Shown here piece by piece: positions 17,211-26,242 of a DNA stretch of 56,351 nt. The DNA is taken from assembly GCA_900553405.1 (NCBI GenBank), contig USDF01000002.1, positions 1 to 56,351 on the forward strand, read 5' to 3'. Within the stretch, counting starts at the first letter, position 1, and each line of letters starts with the position of its first letter. The DNA is from an uncultured Clostridium sp. (GTDB taxonomy: Bacteria; Bacillota; Clostridia; TANB77; CAG-508). Both the position numbers and the translations under genes were made by a program. The notes under the pieces are model-generated. The model worked only from the letters and a program-made list of their open reading frames with translations. It searched no databases and had not been told where the DNA came from.

Positions 17211-17327
17211 ATTAAAGCTAAACTATTAGGGACGGGCCTTTTTAGTTTAGTTATATATTTTCTATTTTTTACCTATTTGATTACTTACTAAACTAAAAAG
17301 GCCCGTCCCTAATAGTTTAGCTTTAAT
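17211..17327. repeat. REP/MITE-like palindrome, 41-bp perfect arms
   Basis: Arms 17211-17251 and 17287-17327 are perfect reverse complements around a 35-base loop. They contain GGGACGGGCCTTTTTAG, unusually GC-rich for this genome. The right arm includes the stop codon of the MBL hydrolase gene (17323-17325). A second palindrome with a GGGACAG core is at 42616-42678. It could terminate transcription from the MBL gene, or be a miniature mobile element. Confidence 0.8.
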
Positions 17328-17973
17328 CTAATCTTGGTTTTAGTTCTAAATATATTGGTTCTTCTTCTCTTATTGTTGTCATTCTTCCGTGACCTGGATA
17401 TACTATTGTATCATCTGGAAGTATTGTTAGTTTGTTTGTTATAGATGTTATTATATCTGGAAAACTACTTGTTGGTAAGTCTGTTCTTCCCCATGTTCCT
17501 TTAAATAATGTATCTCCTGAAAATAGTAATCCTTCTTCTTTACAATATAGACAAGTTCCACCTTTTGTATGTCCTGGTGTGTGTATTACCTTGAATTCTA
17601 GATTTCCTAAATGGATTATATCTCCTTCATCTACTCTTGAATCCGCTTCTAGTTCTATATCGTCCATTCCTATATAATAAGTAAGACTAATTGCAGGATT
17701 ATACAACCCTTCTGCATCATCTCTATGAATTAATACTTTTCCACCTTTTTTTGCTTTTACTTCTAATATTGCTCCAAAATGGTCTCCATGACAATGTGTT
17801 AAATATATATATTTTAACTTGTCTATTCCTAATGTATCTAGCATATCTATAATCTTATCTGCTTCTCCACCTGGATCTATAACCATTGTTTCTTTACTTT
17901 CTTCGTCTTCTACTATATAACAATTTGTTGGCTCTTCCAAAGCTGTAGTTACTTTTAATCTTTTTAATATCAT
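17323..17973 (-). CDS. MBL-fold metallo-hydrolase (glyoxalase II-like)
   Basis: A 216-residue zinc metallo-beta-lactamase-fold hydrolase. THCHGDHFGAI carries the HxHxDH metal motif (about 59-64), HTPGHTKGG the next histidine, FSGDTLF the bridging aspartate and YPGHGRMT the last histidine. The small size fits YcbL/GloB2-type hydrolases acting on thioesters; substrate not assigned. Its ATG overlaps the stop of the broken Nudix gene (ATGA). Its own stop lies in the arm of a REP-like palindrome. Confidence 0.85.
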   Translation of the reverse strand: MILKRLKVTTALEEPTNCYIVEDEESKETMVIDPGGEADKIIDMLDTLGIDKLKYIYLTHCHGDHFGAILEVKAKKGGKVLIHRDDAEGLYNPAISLTYYIGMDDIELEADSRVDEGDIIHLGNLEFKVIHTPGHTKGGTCLYCKEEGLLFSGDTLFKGTWGRTDLPTSSFPDIITSITNKLTILPDDTIVYPGHGRMTTIREEEPIYLELKPRLD

Positions 17974-18469
17974 TTGTTTTTCCTTCTTTTTAAATATATT
18001 TGTATTAAATCTGGATCATTTTGATTCTCTGGTAATTTATCAATATCAAAGAATTTCATATTTCTAGACTCATTGTCCCATTATCTACTAGTTCTAAATC
18101 TTCCTCTTTTACATCTAAATTAGTTTCTTCTTTTATTTCTCTAATAATAGTATCTTGAAATCTTTCTCCTAATTCTTGACAACCACCAGGAAGTCCCCAT
18201 TTATCTCTATCTGCTCTACTTTGTAATAAAATTTGATTTTTACTATTTAATATAATAGCAGCTGCACCATCTTGTAACAAAACAAATCTGTGCTTTAGTT
18301 CTCCCATACATAATCTAGTAAATACAGGATATCCTATAATATTGCTTAATTCAATTATTTCGTCAGAAGATAATTTTTCTATTATTTTCTTTAATTCATC
18401 ATAAGACATATTTCTTTGTTCTTGTAAAGATAAATTTCTAATTTTATTTAGTATTTCTTTATTATTCAT
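17970..18469 (-). pseudogene. Nudix hydrolase with internal deletion and frame loss
   Basis: The first ~130 codons are a normal Nudix protein with a complete Nudix box (GGCQELGERF...REIKEETNLD). After ELVDNGTM the frame stops at 18056. The family's C-terminal end, ESRNMKFFDIDKLPENQNDP, is present in another frame up to a TGA at 17970. About 30 residues normally found between these parts are missing, so this is a deletion plus frameshift. The start at 18469 follows GGTGGAAAGGT. The original stop still overlaps the MBL start by four bases. Confidence 0.75.
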
Positions 18470-18490
18470 ACCTTTCCACCTTTTTATTCT

Positions 18491-18614
18491 AAAACAAATC
18501 AAAAACGAGTAGTACTAGGCATTGAAAGCTGAAAAAACGGAGGCGTACGTGTTGTACGTCGAGGATTTTTCAAGTTTTCAATAACGAAGTAATACGAAGT
18601 TTTTCATTTGTTTT
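18491..18614. repeat. 124-bp imperfect palindrome between Nudix and rsh
   Basis: The outer arms (18491-18506 / 18599-18614) pair at 15 of 16 positions, inner arms ATTGAAA...TTTTCAAT pair next, and a CGTAC-GTGTT-GTACG hairpin forms the tip. The whole element fills the gap between two genes and ends two bases before the rsh stop. It looks like a miniature inverted-repeat element folding into one long hairpin; it has no T tract on either side. Confidence 0.6.
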
Positions 18615-18616
18615 AG

Positions 18617-20818
18617 CTATTTTTTACGTTTAACCTCATACACACTATCAACTTTTCTAATTGCCTTTAATACATCATTTAATTGTTCTAGATTTTCTAC
18701 TTCTACTGTTACTTCTGTAATTGCTATTCTTTCTTTATTAGCTCTACAATTAACCGCTATTAGTTTTGTTTTTGCATTACTTATTTGAGCTATAATGTCT
18801 GCTAAAAGTCCTGATCTATCATTTGCAAATACTTCAATATCTACATTGTATGCCACTTCTTTTTCTGTGTACCAGTAAACATCTATCATTCTGCTTTCTT
18901 CGTCTTCAAATAAATCTTTCAAGTTTTTGCAATCTGCTCTATGAATAGATACTCCTCTTCCTCTTGTGATATATCCTACTATATCATCTCCTGGTACAGG
19001 ATTGCAACATTTTGAAAGTTTTACTAGACAATTGTCTATTCCTTTCACTACTACACCAGATTTTGAAGGTTTTGCTACATTTTTTTCTTTGCTTAATTCT
19101 TCTAATTTTTGCTCAACATTTTCTTCTTTATGAACTTTTCTGTATTCCTCTAATATTCTTGCTATTACTTTTCCTGAAGTTATTGCTCCAAACCCTACAG
19201 ATGCATACATATCTTCTATAGAATTGAATTTATATCTGTTTAATGCTCCTTGTATAAATTCTTGTTTAAATAATTCATCATGATTCATTCCTATACGTTT
19301 TATTTCTTTTTCAATTAAGTCTTTACCTTTTTCAATGTTTTCTTCTCTTTGATTTTTCTTAAACCATGCATTTATTTTATTTTTAGCAGTTGAACTTTGT
19401 ATAAATTTTAGCCAATCTCTACTTGGTCCTTTACTATTTTCTGAAGTTATTATTTCTATAATATCTCCGTTTTTTAGTTTTGTTATTATTGGCATCATTT
19501 TACTATTTATTTTACATCCTGTCATATGATGACCTATTTCAGCATGTATACTATATGCATAATCTATTGGTGTACTACCACTTGGAAGTACTTTTATGTC
19601 TCCTTTTGGAGTAAATACATATACTTCATCTTCAAATAATTCTGTCTTTAATGTATTTAAAAATTCTTGTGGGTCTTGCATATCTTTTTGCCACTCTAGT
19701 GTCTCACGAAGCCATGCTAGTTTGTCCTCTGAAACTTTTACATTTGCCTTTTTTCCTTTTGCAAAACTTGCTTCCTTGTAAGCCCAGTGCGCAGCAATTC
19801 CATATTCTGCAATTCTATGCATATCCCAAGTACGAATTTGTACTTCAAATGGTGTTCCTTTTTCTCCTATTAATGTTGTGTGTAATGATTGATACATATT
19901 TGGTTTTGGAACTGCAATATAGTCTTTAAACCTTCCTGGCATTGGATTATATAGTTCATGTACCACACCTAAAGCTGCATAACAATCTTTTACTGAATTT
20001 ACAATTATACGAAGTGCAAATAAATCATATATTTGGTCTAAAGTGATATTGTCTCTTTTCATTTTTCTATAAATACTATATAAGTGTTTTGCACGTCCTG
20101 TAATTTCTGCTTCTATTTTTTGTTTTTTTAATTCTTGTTTTATTTGTTCTTCTATTTTGTCTATAAATTGCAAACGTTCTTCTCTTTTTCTATCTATTCC
20201 TTCTACTATTTCTCTATATTCTTCTGGATATAAATATTTAAAAGATAAATCTTCTAATTCCCATTTTAAAGAATATATACCAAGTCTATTTGCAAGTGGT
20301 GCATACAAATCCATTGTTTCTTTTGCATTTGCTATTTGTCTGTCTCTTGATAAATATTTTAATGTTCTCATGTTATGAAGTCTATCTGAAAGTTTTATCA
20401 TTATTACACGTATATCTTTTCCCATTGCTAGGAACATTTTTCTGTAATTTTCAACTTGTGCCTCTTCTACAGATTCATAATTTAATTTGCTAAGTTTTGT
20501 TACACCATCTACCATTTCTGCAATTTCTATTCCAAATTCATTTGTCAAATCTTGATGTGTAACTTCTGTGTCTTCTACTACATCATGAAGAAGCGCAGCA
20601 CAAATAGTTGCATCATCTAATTCCAATTCTGCTAATGTATAAGCAACTTGAATTGGATGAATTATGTATGGTTCTCCTGACTTTCTTAATTGATCCCCAT
20701 GATTTTCTTTTGCATAGTTGTATGCTTTCATTATAAGTTTTATATCTGATTTTTTGTTGTTCTTTTTCATTTTATTTACAATATCTTCTATTGTATATTG
20801 TACTTTTGCTTCTTGCAT
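18617..20818 (-). CDS. rsh: Bifunctional (p)ppGpp synthetase/hydrolase (RelA/SpoT homologue)
   Basis: A long Rsh enzyme (733 residues from the ATG at 20818) that makes and degrades the stringent-response alarmone. Order: HD hydrolase domain (AALLHDVVEDTEVTHQ near 80), synthetase domain (DLFALRIIV, AVPKPNMYQSLHTTLIG), TGS domain (EVYVFTPKGDIKVLPSG), helical/zinc-finger region (LSKCCNPVPGDDI) and C-terminal ACT domain. Both active sites look intact. An upstream GTG three codons earlier lies too close to the AAAGGAAG site. It is seven to sixteen bases after recJ, a common clostridial pair. Confidence 0.95.
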   Translation of the reverse strand: MQEAKVQYTIEDIVNKMKKNNKKSDIKLIMKAYNYAKENHGDQLRKSGEPYIIHPIQVAYTLAELELDDATICAALLHDVVEDTEVTHQDLTNEFGIEIAEMVDGVTKLSKLNYESVEEAQVENYRKMFLAMGKDIRVIMIKLSDRLHNMRTLKYLSRDRQIANAKETMDLYAPLANRLGIYSLKWELEDLSFKYLYPEEYREIVEGIDRKREERLQFIDKIEEQIKQELKKQKIEAEITGRAKHLYSIYRKMKRDNITLDQIYDLFALRIIVNSVKDCYAALGVVHELYNPMPGRFKDYIAVPKPNMYQSLHTTLIGEKGTPFEVQIRTWDMHRIAEYGIAAHWAYKEASFAKGKKANVKVSEDKLAWLRETLEWQKDMQDPQEFLNTLKTELFEDEVYVFTPKGDIKVLPSGSTPIDYAYSIHAEIGHHMTGCKINSKMMPIITKLKNGDIIEIITSENSKGPSRDWLKFIQSSTAKNKINAWFKKNQREENIEKGKDLIEKEIKRIGMNHDELFKQEFIQGALNRYKFNSIEDMYASVGFGAITSGKVIARILEEYRKVHKEENVEQKLEELSKEKNVAKPSKSGVVVKGIDNCLVKLSKCCNPVPGDDIVGYITRGRGVSIHRADCKNLKDLFEDEESRMIDVYWYTEKEVAYNVDIEVFANDRSGLLADIIAQISNAKTKLIAVNCRANKERIAITEVTVEVENLEQLNDVLKAIRKVDSVYEVKRKK

Positions 20819-20833
20819 TGCATTCACTTCCTT

Positions 20834-22528
20834 TTAATATGACTTTCTTAAGTCTTTCAAATTAATTTGTACACTTTCTCTTCCATTGAATCTATTTATT
20901 TCAAGTGAACCAACCATATCCACTTTATCTCCAATTTGATATTCTTCTGCTAAATGTCCTAAATTAAATCCTATACTATCAATATAAAAATTGTTATCTT
21001 TTAGTGTTAGTTTTATGTGTTTACCTTCTGACAAAGTTCTTATTGAATGTATTTTCAAGTTTTTATACATGAATAATGGCATCTTATTTGCCTCACCAAA
21101 TGGCTCTAACATGTTTAATTCTTCTACTGCTTTTATATTAATATCTTCAAGTGTTATTTCTTCATCAATTTTAATAATAGGTATTATATCACATATATTG
21201 CTATTTTGTGCATATTTTTCAAATTCTTCTTTAAATTTTTCAAAATTTTCTTTTTTTAGTGTAACTCCTACTGCCATAGAGTGTCCACCAAATTTTTCTA
21301 AATTTTCACTACAATTTGTTAAACTTTCATAAAGGTCGAATCCAGGGATGCTTCTTCCAGAGCCTTTTCCTTCATCTTCTTCAAAACAAATTAATATACT
21401 TGGTTTAAAATATAAGTCTGTTATTTTTGATGCAACAATTCCTATTACTCCATGGTGCCAATTTTCACTGCCTAATACTAATACTTGTTTATTCTTTTCA
21501 CTTTTTTCTATTTTGTTTACTGCATCCTCATATATTCTTTTTTCAATATCTTGTCTTTCTTTATTATACTCATTTAACCTTAATGCGATTTTTTTTGCTT
21601 CATTTTCATCTTGTGTTAAAAATAAGTTTAATGCTTCTTTTTCTTTGCCCATTCTTCCACATGCATTTATTCTTGGAGCTAGTCCAAATGAAACTGTAAA
21701 AGAATCTATTTTTTTATAACCTGAAGCTTCTAAAAGAGCCTTTAATCCAACATTTTTTGTTACTTCTACTAGTTTTAATCCAAGTTTTGCTATAACTCTA
21801 TTTTCATCTACTAATGGCACTATATCTGATATTGTACCTATACACACAATATCTAAATATTTTAAATATTCTTTTTCTTCTAACTCTAATCTTTGAGCTA
21901 TTGCTTGAATTAATTTAAATCCAACGCCTACACCTGCTAGTTCTCTAAAAGGATATGTACTATCTTTTCTTTTTGCGTCTACTACTGCTATTGCATTTGG
22001 TAAAACTTCTCCTACTTCGTGATGATCTGTTACAATAACTTCTAATCCCAAAGAATTTGCATAATCTACTTCTTCTATTCCTGAAATTCCACAGTCTACT
22101 GTAATTATTAAATTTACAGCATCATCTGATATTTTCTTTATTGCATCTTTGTTTAATCCATATCCCTCATTTAATCTATTTGGAATATATTGTGTAACAT
22201 TTGCGCCTCTTTCTAACAAGAAATTTTTAACTACTGTAATACTTGTAATTCCGTCTACATCATAATCTCCATAGATTAATATTTTTTCTTTATTATTAAT
22301 AGCTTTTATTATTCTATCTACAGCTAATGCCATGTCTGGCATTAAGTATGGATTATGAAAATCGTGTCTCGTTGGTTTTAAAAATAAATCAATATCTTCC
22401 TTTTTGATTAAATTTTTATTTACCAAAATTTTAGCAAGTAAATTGCTTATTCCATATTCATTCTCAATTTTTTCTACATTTTTAATTTTCTCATTATCTA
22501 ATTCTATACATTCCCATTTTTTGTTCAT
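20834..22528 (-). CDS. recJ: Single-strand-specific exonuclease RecJ
   Basis: A 564-residue 5'-3' single-strand DNA exonuclease used in recombination and mismatch repair. DHH-family motifs are in order: YGDYDVDGITS (I), NLIITVDCGISG (II), VTDHHEVG (III) and ENWHHGVIGIVAS in the DHHA1 domain with FEEDEGKGSGRS. A C-terminal OB fold follows (NGRESVQINLKDLR). Length is normal. It precedes rsh by a few bases and the two are likely co-transcribed. Confidence 0.93.
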   Translation of the reverse strand: MNKKWECIELDNEKIKNVEKIENEYGISNLLAKILVNKNLIKKEDIDLFLKPTRHDFHNPYLMPDMALAVDRIIKAINNKEKILIYGDYDVDGITSITVVKNFLLERGANVTQYIPNRLNEGYGLNKDAIKKISDDAVNLIITVDCGISGIEEVDYANSLGLEVIVTDHHEVGEVLPNAIAVVDAKRKDSTYPFRELAGVGVGFKLIQAIAQRLELEEKEYLKYLDIVCIGTISDIVPLVDENRVIAKLGLKLVEVTKNVGLKALLEASGYKKIDSFTVSFGLAPRINACGRMGKEKEALNLFLTQDENEAKKIALRLNEYNKERQDIEKRIYEDAVNKIEKSEKNKQVLVLGSENWHHGVIGIVASKITDLYFKPSILICFEEDEGKGSGRSIPGFDLYESLTNCSENLEKFGGHSMAVGVTLKKENFEKFKEEFEKYAQNSNICDIIPIIKIDEEITLEDINIKAVEELNMLEPFGEANKMPLFMYKNLKIHSIRTLSEGKHIKLTLKDNNFYIDSIGFNLGHLAEEYQIGDKVDMVGSLEINRFNGRESVQINLKDLRKSY

Positions 22529-22635
22529 TTTTCTACTTTTTTCCTTTTTTTACACTTTTGTCCTATTTTATAATATTTTTCTTAGTTTTAAAAGACTTTT
22601 TAGTAACTTTTTTATTATATTTGTAGTTTATATGT

Positions 22636-22666
22636 AAAAAGAGTGGTTATTAAACCACCCTTTTTA
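22636..22666 (-). terminator. Terminator overlapping the end of the membrane-anchored protein gene
   Basis: Minus strand GGGTGGTT-TAAT-AACCACTC followed by TTTTTAC. The stem begins inside the stop codon region of the gene ending at 22664, so that gene is insulated from recJ. Confidence 0.8.
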
Positions 22667-23266
22667 CTTTTTAGAACTACTTGAATCTGCTTTTTGATCG
22701 CTATAATATGAACAGAAAATCATTAATACAGTTTTTTCATCTAAATTACAATCTTTTGTAATTCTTACTTTAAAATCATTAAATAAGAATTTTGAATTAA
22801 AATCTGCAATTAATTTTCCTTCCATATCATACATGTTTCCGTTAGTGTTAAACATATTAAATGTAACTCTTGCAATCTTCTCTCCATTTTCATTGTATAT
22901 TTCATATTCTTCACCAAAAAGCTTTACTAATCCTACCATCTCTACTGATAAATTTCCATTCACAAAAATTGAATGTGAATCTTGTTTAATCAAATGATAT
23001 GAATCATCTGCATAAGCAATTTGGTTTTCGTTTAAATCATACATTTTCAATGGATCTGTGATTACTTTAAATATATTGCCTTTGACTTTTACAAACTCTT
23101 TGTTATCTTTATCAATATCTATTGTTGTTGACAGCCGAAGAGATTTTACATCACATTTATATTCTGTATAATCACTCATTTTTTGCTTATTTGATAATAA
23201 TAAACCGCCTAACAGAAACAAGCAAATTAATACTACAAGTATAATCCGTCCTTTATTTTCTTTCAT
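22664..23266 (-). CDS. Membrane-anchored protein with tubby/LURP-one-like domain
   Basis: A 200-residue protein with one N-terminal transmembrane helix (IILVVLICLFLLGGLLL) after a basic Lys/Arg start, then an exposed beta-rich domain. Repeating YxLxxxx and YEIYNENGEKIARVTF / MYDMEGKLIADF strands resemble the LURP-one/tubby-C fold; this is an impression of pattern, not a firm assignment. GGAGGT lies just before the ATG at 23266. It contains two of the only three non-shifted in-frame CGG codons I found (23135-23137; 23246-23248). Confidence 0.6.
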   Translation of the reverse strand: MKENKGRIILVVLICLFLLGGLLLSNKQKMSDYTEYKCDVKSLRLSTTIDIDKDNKEFVKVKGNIFKVITDPLKMYDLNENQIAYADDSYHLIKQDSHSIFVNGNLSVEMVGLVKLFGEEYEIYNENGEKIARVTFNMFNTNGNMYDMEGKLIADFNSKFLFNDFKVRITKDCNLDEKTVLMIFCSYYSDQKADSSSSKK

Positions 23267-23368
23267 TATAATACCTCCATTATTTAGTATCATTTTTGTT
23301 TACTATAGTATTAATATTTATTTTACCACATTTTTATACAATTTTCAAATTTTATAAAAAACCAAAAT

Positions 23369-24658
23369 TTATACTTTTAATTCTATATCTTCTTTTTTGT
23401 ATTCTTCTGGTTTTAGTCCAAATCTAGTCCTCATATAATCCAAAGTAACAACCATACTAGCTAGTGCGATTAATCCTACTAGTAAAAATGCATTTTGAAT
23501 ACTTGCAACTTCTAGTAATACTCCTCCTAATATTGAAAATATACTTGCGGCAATTCCACCTATAAATTCATAAGTAAATGTAATTTTGTTTCTCATATAT
23601 TCATTTGTAAAATTCTTCAAATATTTTGATTCTAGTATATACCAAATTGAAGTTGATATACGTTGTATAACATACATTACAAGTATTACTGGAATAATGA
23701 AATCATCTGTATACATAGTTGAAATTACGCCTATTACAATACATGCTCCTATATACATTAATGATATAAAAGCTAATGTCCTATTTTTAAACTTCTTTTC
23801 AATAGGCTTCTTTAAAGAAAGTGATATTCCTCCTATTAAATTTAATATTGCAAATATCATTGAAAATTGTTCTTCTGGTATTCCTATATTCGTTAGTAAA
23901 TCTCCATTATATGTGTCTATTATGCTTATTAGACTGTAGAATACTATTTGGAATAATATAAATGCTTTCATTCTTTTTGATTTTAATATAAATTTAAATG
24001 ATGTTTTTAAATCTTGTTTATATTCTTTTAATGTATTTATTAATCCTTTACTATTATTTTTTTCTTTTTTTACTTCATATATATCTTCAAATTTGAAAGA
24101 CAATATAGTTGATATTATGATAAATCCTAAACAAATAAACATTGGTAAATAATTATTCATTACAAATAAATATCCTGCTGTTAATGATGCAACACCATCT
24201 AATATATAATATAGACTACCACCTTTAGCATCTAATTTTGAGTATAACCCTTCACCACCCCTTGTTGATACAGAGTCGTATAGCAAATTAGACTCGGCTA
24301 TTGTCTTTATATTATATCCTAAGGAAAAAATTAAATTTGCAATAATTATTCCTATTGCACCTGGAACAATTATTAAAATTAGCATATAAATTATAAGCAT
24401 TATATTTCCTAAAATTATACTTTTTCTTTTTCCAAAAAAGTCTGTAATTGCTACTGCTGGTATTTGCATTATTATTCTACACAATAAATATATTCCATTT
24501 ATTACTAATACTTCAGAAGCAGTGACTTTTTTGGTTATTGTGTAAAATAAGAACTCTATTGAATAAAAGAATAGTAAATCCCAAGAAAACATTTTATATA
24601 TTGGATAAAGTTTTGCATTTTTTCTTCGTATTTTATTTAATTCATTTCTACTTTTCAT
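23369..24658 (-). CDS. MFS transporter (paralogue A)
   Basis: A 429-residue inner-membrane major facilitator with about twelve hydrophobic helices. FFGKRKSIILGNIM between helices 2 and 3 is the MFS motif A position. It ends with a distinctive MRTRFGLKPEEYKKEDIE tail shared almost exactly by the transporter at 28977-30272, so the two are paralogues. Substrate unknown. It lies 37 bases downstream of pyruvate kinase and is probably on the same transcript. Confidence 0.85.
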   Translation of the reverse strand: MKSRNELNKIRRKNAKLYPIYKMFSWDLLFFYSIEFLFYTITKKVTASEVLVINGIYLLCRIIMQIPAVAITDFFGKRKSIILGNIMLIIYMLILIIVPGAIGIIIANLIFSLGYNIKTIAESNLLYDSVSTRGGEGLYSKLDAKGGSLYYILDGVASLTAGYLFVMNNYLPMFICLGFIIISTILSFKFEDIYEVKKEKNNSKGLINTLKEYKQDLKTSFKFILKSKRMKAFILFQIVFYSLISIIDTYNGDLLTNIGIPEEQFSMIFAILNLIGGISLSLKKPIEKKFKNRTLAFISLMYIGACIVIGVISTMYTDDFIIPVILVMYVIQRISTSIWYILESKYLKNFTNEYMRNKITFTYEFIGGIAASIFSILGGVLLEVASIQNAFLLVGLIALASMVVTLDYMRTRFGLKPEEYKKEDIELKV

Positions 24659-24695
24659 TCTTTATTCCTCATTACTCTTTTGTTTAATCTTCCTG

Positions 24696-26135
24696 TTAGA
24701 TTTTCAATACTCCACCTATCGTTCTATTCATTGCCTCTTCTCCCATATCTTTACTAGCTACAATAGAAGCTCCACCTGCTATAACAACTATGTCTCCCTC
24801 TTGTACATATCCTCTTCTTTTAGCTTCTTCTATTCCTTCTGTAATAACATCATTTGGTTTTTGTTTGTTTGTTATTAGTATTGGATTTGTATTCCATGAA
24901 AGTGCTAATTGTCTATATGTTTGTTCATTTGTTGTTAATGCATATATTGGACATGCTGGTAAGAAGCTTGCTATCATTCTAGGTGTATCTCCTGTTTCTG
25001 TATATGCAAATATTGCCTTTGCTTTCATTTCCATAGCAGTTGATGTTACACTATGGCTTAAGTTAAATTCATAATTCAAATCTGCCAAATCATGTTCTCT
25101 TCTTGTAAATCTCTTCCAGTATTTTATATTAGCTTCTACTGCTGTTGCTATTTCATTCATTGTCTCAACACATTTTACTGGATATTTTCCCATGGCACTT
25201 TCTCCAGATAACATTATTGCTCCTGTTACATCAAATATTGCATTTGCAACATCGCTTATTTCAGCTCTTGTTGGATTTGGATTTTCTGTCATAGATTCTA
25301 ACATTTGAGTAGCTGTAATTACCATTTTTCCATCATTATTACATTTTTGAATAAGTTTTTTTTGCATAATTGGAACATCATAGTATGGAATTTCTACTCC
25401 CAAATCACCACGAGCTACCATAACTCCATCACTTAGTTTTGTAATTTCATCTAAATTGTCTATTCCTTCTTGATTTTCTATTTTTGATATAATTTTTATA
25501 TTTTTTCCACCATTTTCATCTAGTACTTTTCTTATATTTTTTACATCTTCTCCATTTCTTACAAAAGATGCTGCAATAAAATCAAATCCTACTCTACATC
25601 CATCTTTTAAATCTTGTATATCCTTCTCTTTTAATGATGGTAAATTTACATGTGTTCCAGGTAGGTTTATACTCTTTCTATTTCCTAGACTTCCTCCATT
25701 TGTTACTTTACAAATTACATCTTTATCTTTTACTTCTATTACTTCTAATTCTATTTTTCCATCATCTATTAATATAGTAGTCCCTACTTCTATATCTTTA
25801 TATAATTCTTTGTATGATACACTTACTCTTTCTTTATTTCCTATAATATCATCATTTACAAGTGCAAATATATCATTTGCTTTAAGTTCAACAGGCATTT
25901 GCTCTAATACACCTGTTCTTATTTCTGGACCTTGTGTATCTAGTAATAATGCAACTGGCATGTTTAACTCTTCTCTTGCTTTTTTTACATTATCTATATA
26001 TACTTTTTGGTCTTCGTAATTTCCATGTGAAAAGTTAATTCTTGCCACATTCATTCCTGCCAAAATTAATTTTTTTAATGTTTCTACCTCCTTTGTTGCT
26101 GGCCCTATTGTACATACTATTTTTGTTTTTCTCAT
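24696..26135 (-). CDS. pyk: Pyruvate kinase
   Basis: Catalyses the last ATP-yielding step of glycolysis (PEP + ADP to pyruvate + ATP). KIVCTIGPAT at the N-terminus, RINFSHGNYEDQ, the K+/Mg2+ and active-site stretch (VARGDLGVEIP; TATQMLESM) and the C-terminal regulatory domain (CPIYALTTNEQTYRQLAL) are all present. At 479 residues it lacks the extra PEP-utiliser-like C-terminal domain found in Bacillus enzymes. GGAGGAAGAAG precedes the ATG. Confidence 0.95.
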   Translation of the reverse strand: MRKTKIVCTIGPATKEVETLKKLILAGMNVARINFSHGNYEDQKVYIDNVKKAREELNMPVALLLDTQGPEIRTGVLEQMPVELKANDIFALVNDDIIGNKERVSVSYKELYKDIEVGTTILIDDGKIELEVIEVKDKDVICKVTNGGSLGNRKSINLPGTHVNLPSLKEKDIQDLKDGCRVGFDFIAASFVRNGEDVKNIRKVLDENGGKNIKIISKIENQEGIDNLDEITKLSDGVMVARGDLGVEIPYYDVPIMQKKLIQKCNNDGKMVITATQMLESMTENPNPTRAEISDVANAIFDVTGAIMLSGESAMGKYPVKCVETMNEIATAVEANIKYWKRFTRREHDLADLNYEFNLSHSVTSTAMEMKAKAIFAYTETGDTPRMIASFLPACPIYALTTNEQTYRQLALSWNTNPILITNKQKPNDVITEGIEEAKRRGYVQEGDIVVIAGGASIVASKDMGEEAMNRTIGGVLKI

Positions 26136-26214
26136 AAAATCTTCTTCCTCCTAAACTCTTTTTATATTATATATCGTACGTATTATATCATTAAATATTT
26201 ACATGTTCAATAGA

Positions 26215-26239
26215 AAAGAACTAGATTTTCTAGTTCTTT
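26215..26239 (-). terminator. glgP terminator
   Basis: Perfect 11-bp inverted repeat AAAGAACTAGA / TCTAGTTCTTT with a 3-base loop, three bases past the glgP stop. The minus strand continues TTTTCTATTG. It separates glgP from pyk. Confidence 0.7.
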
Positions 26240-26242
26240 AAT

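Noticed and set aside
17198..17322. T-box leader for hisS
   Set aside because: No T-box consensus or specifier stem is visible; the space is filled by the REP-like palindrome.
23246..23248. CGG-A in the membrane-anchored protein as a shift site
   Set aside because: A +1 shift there runs into a stop within a few codons, while the unshifted frame gives a sensible basic start and transmembrane helix.
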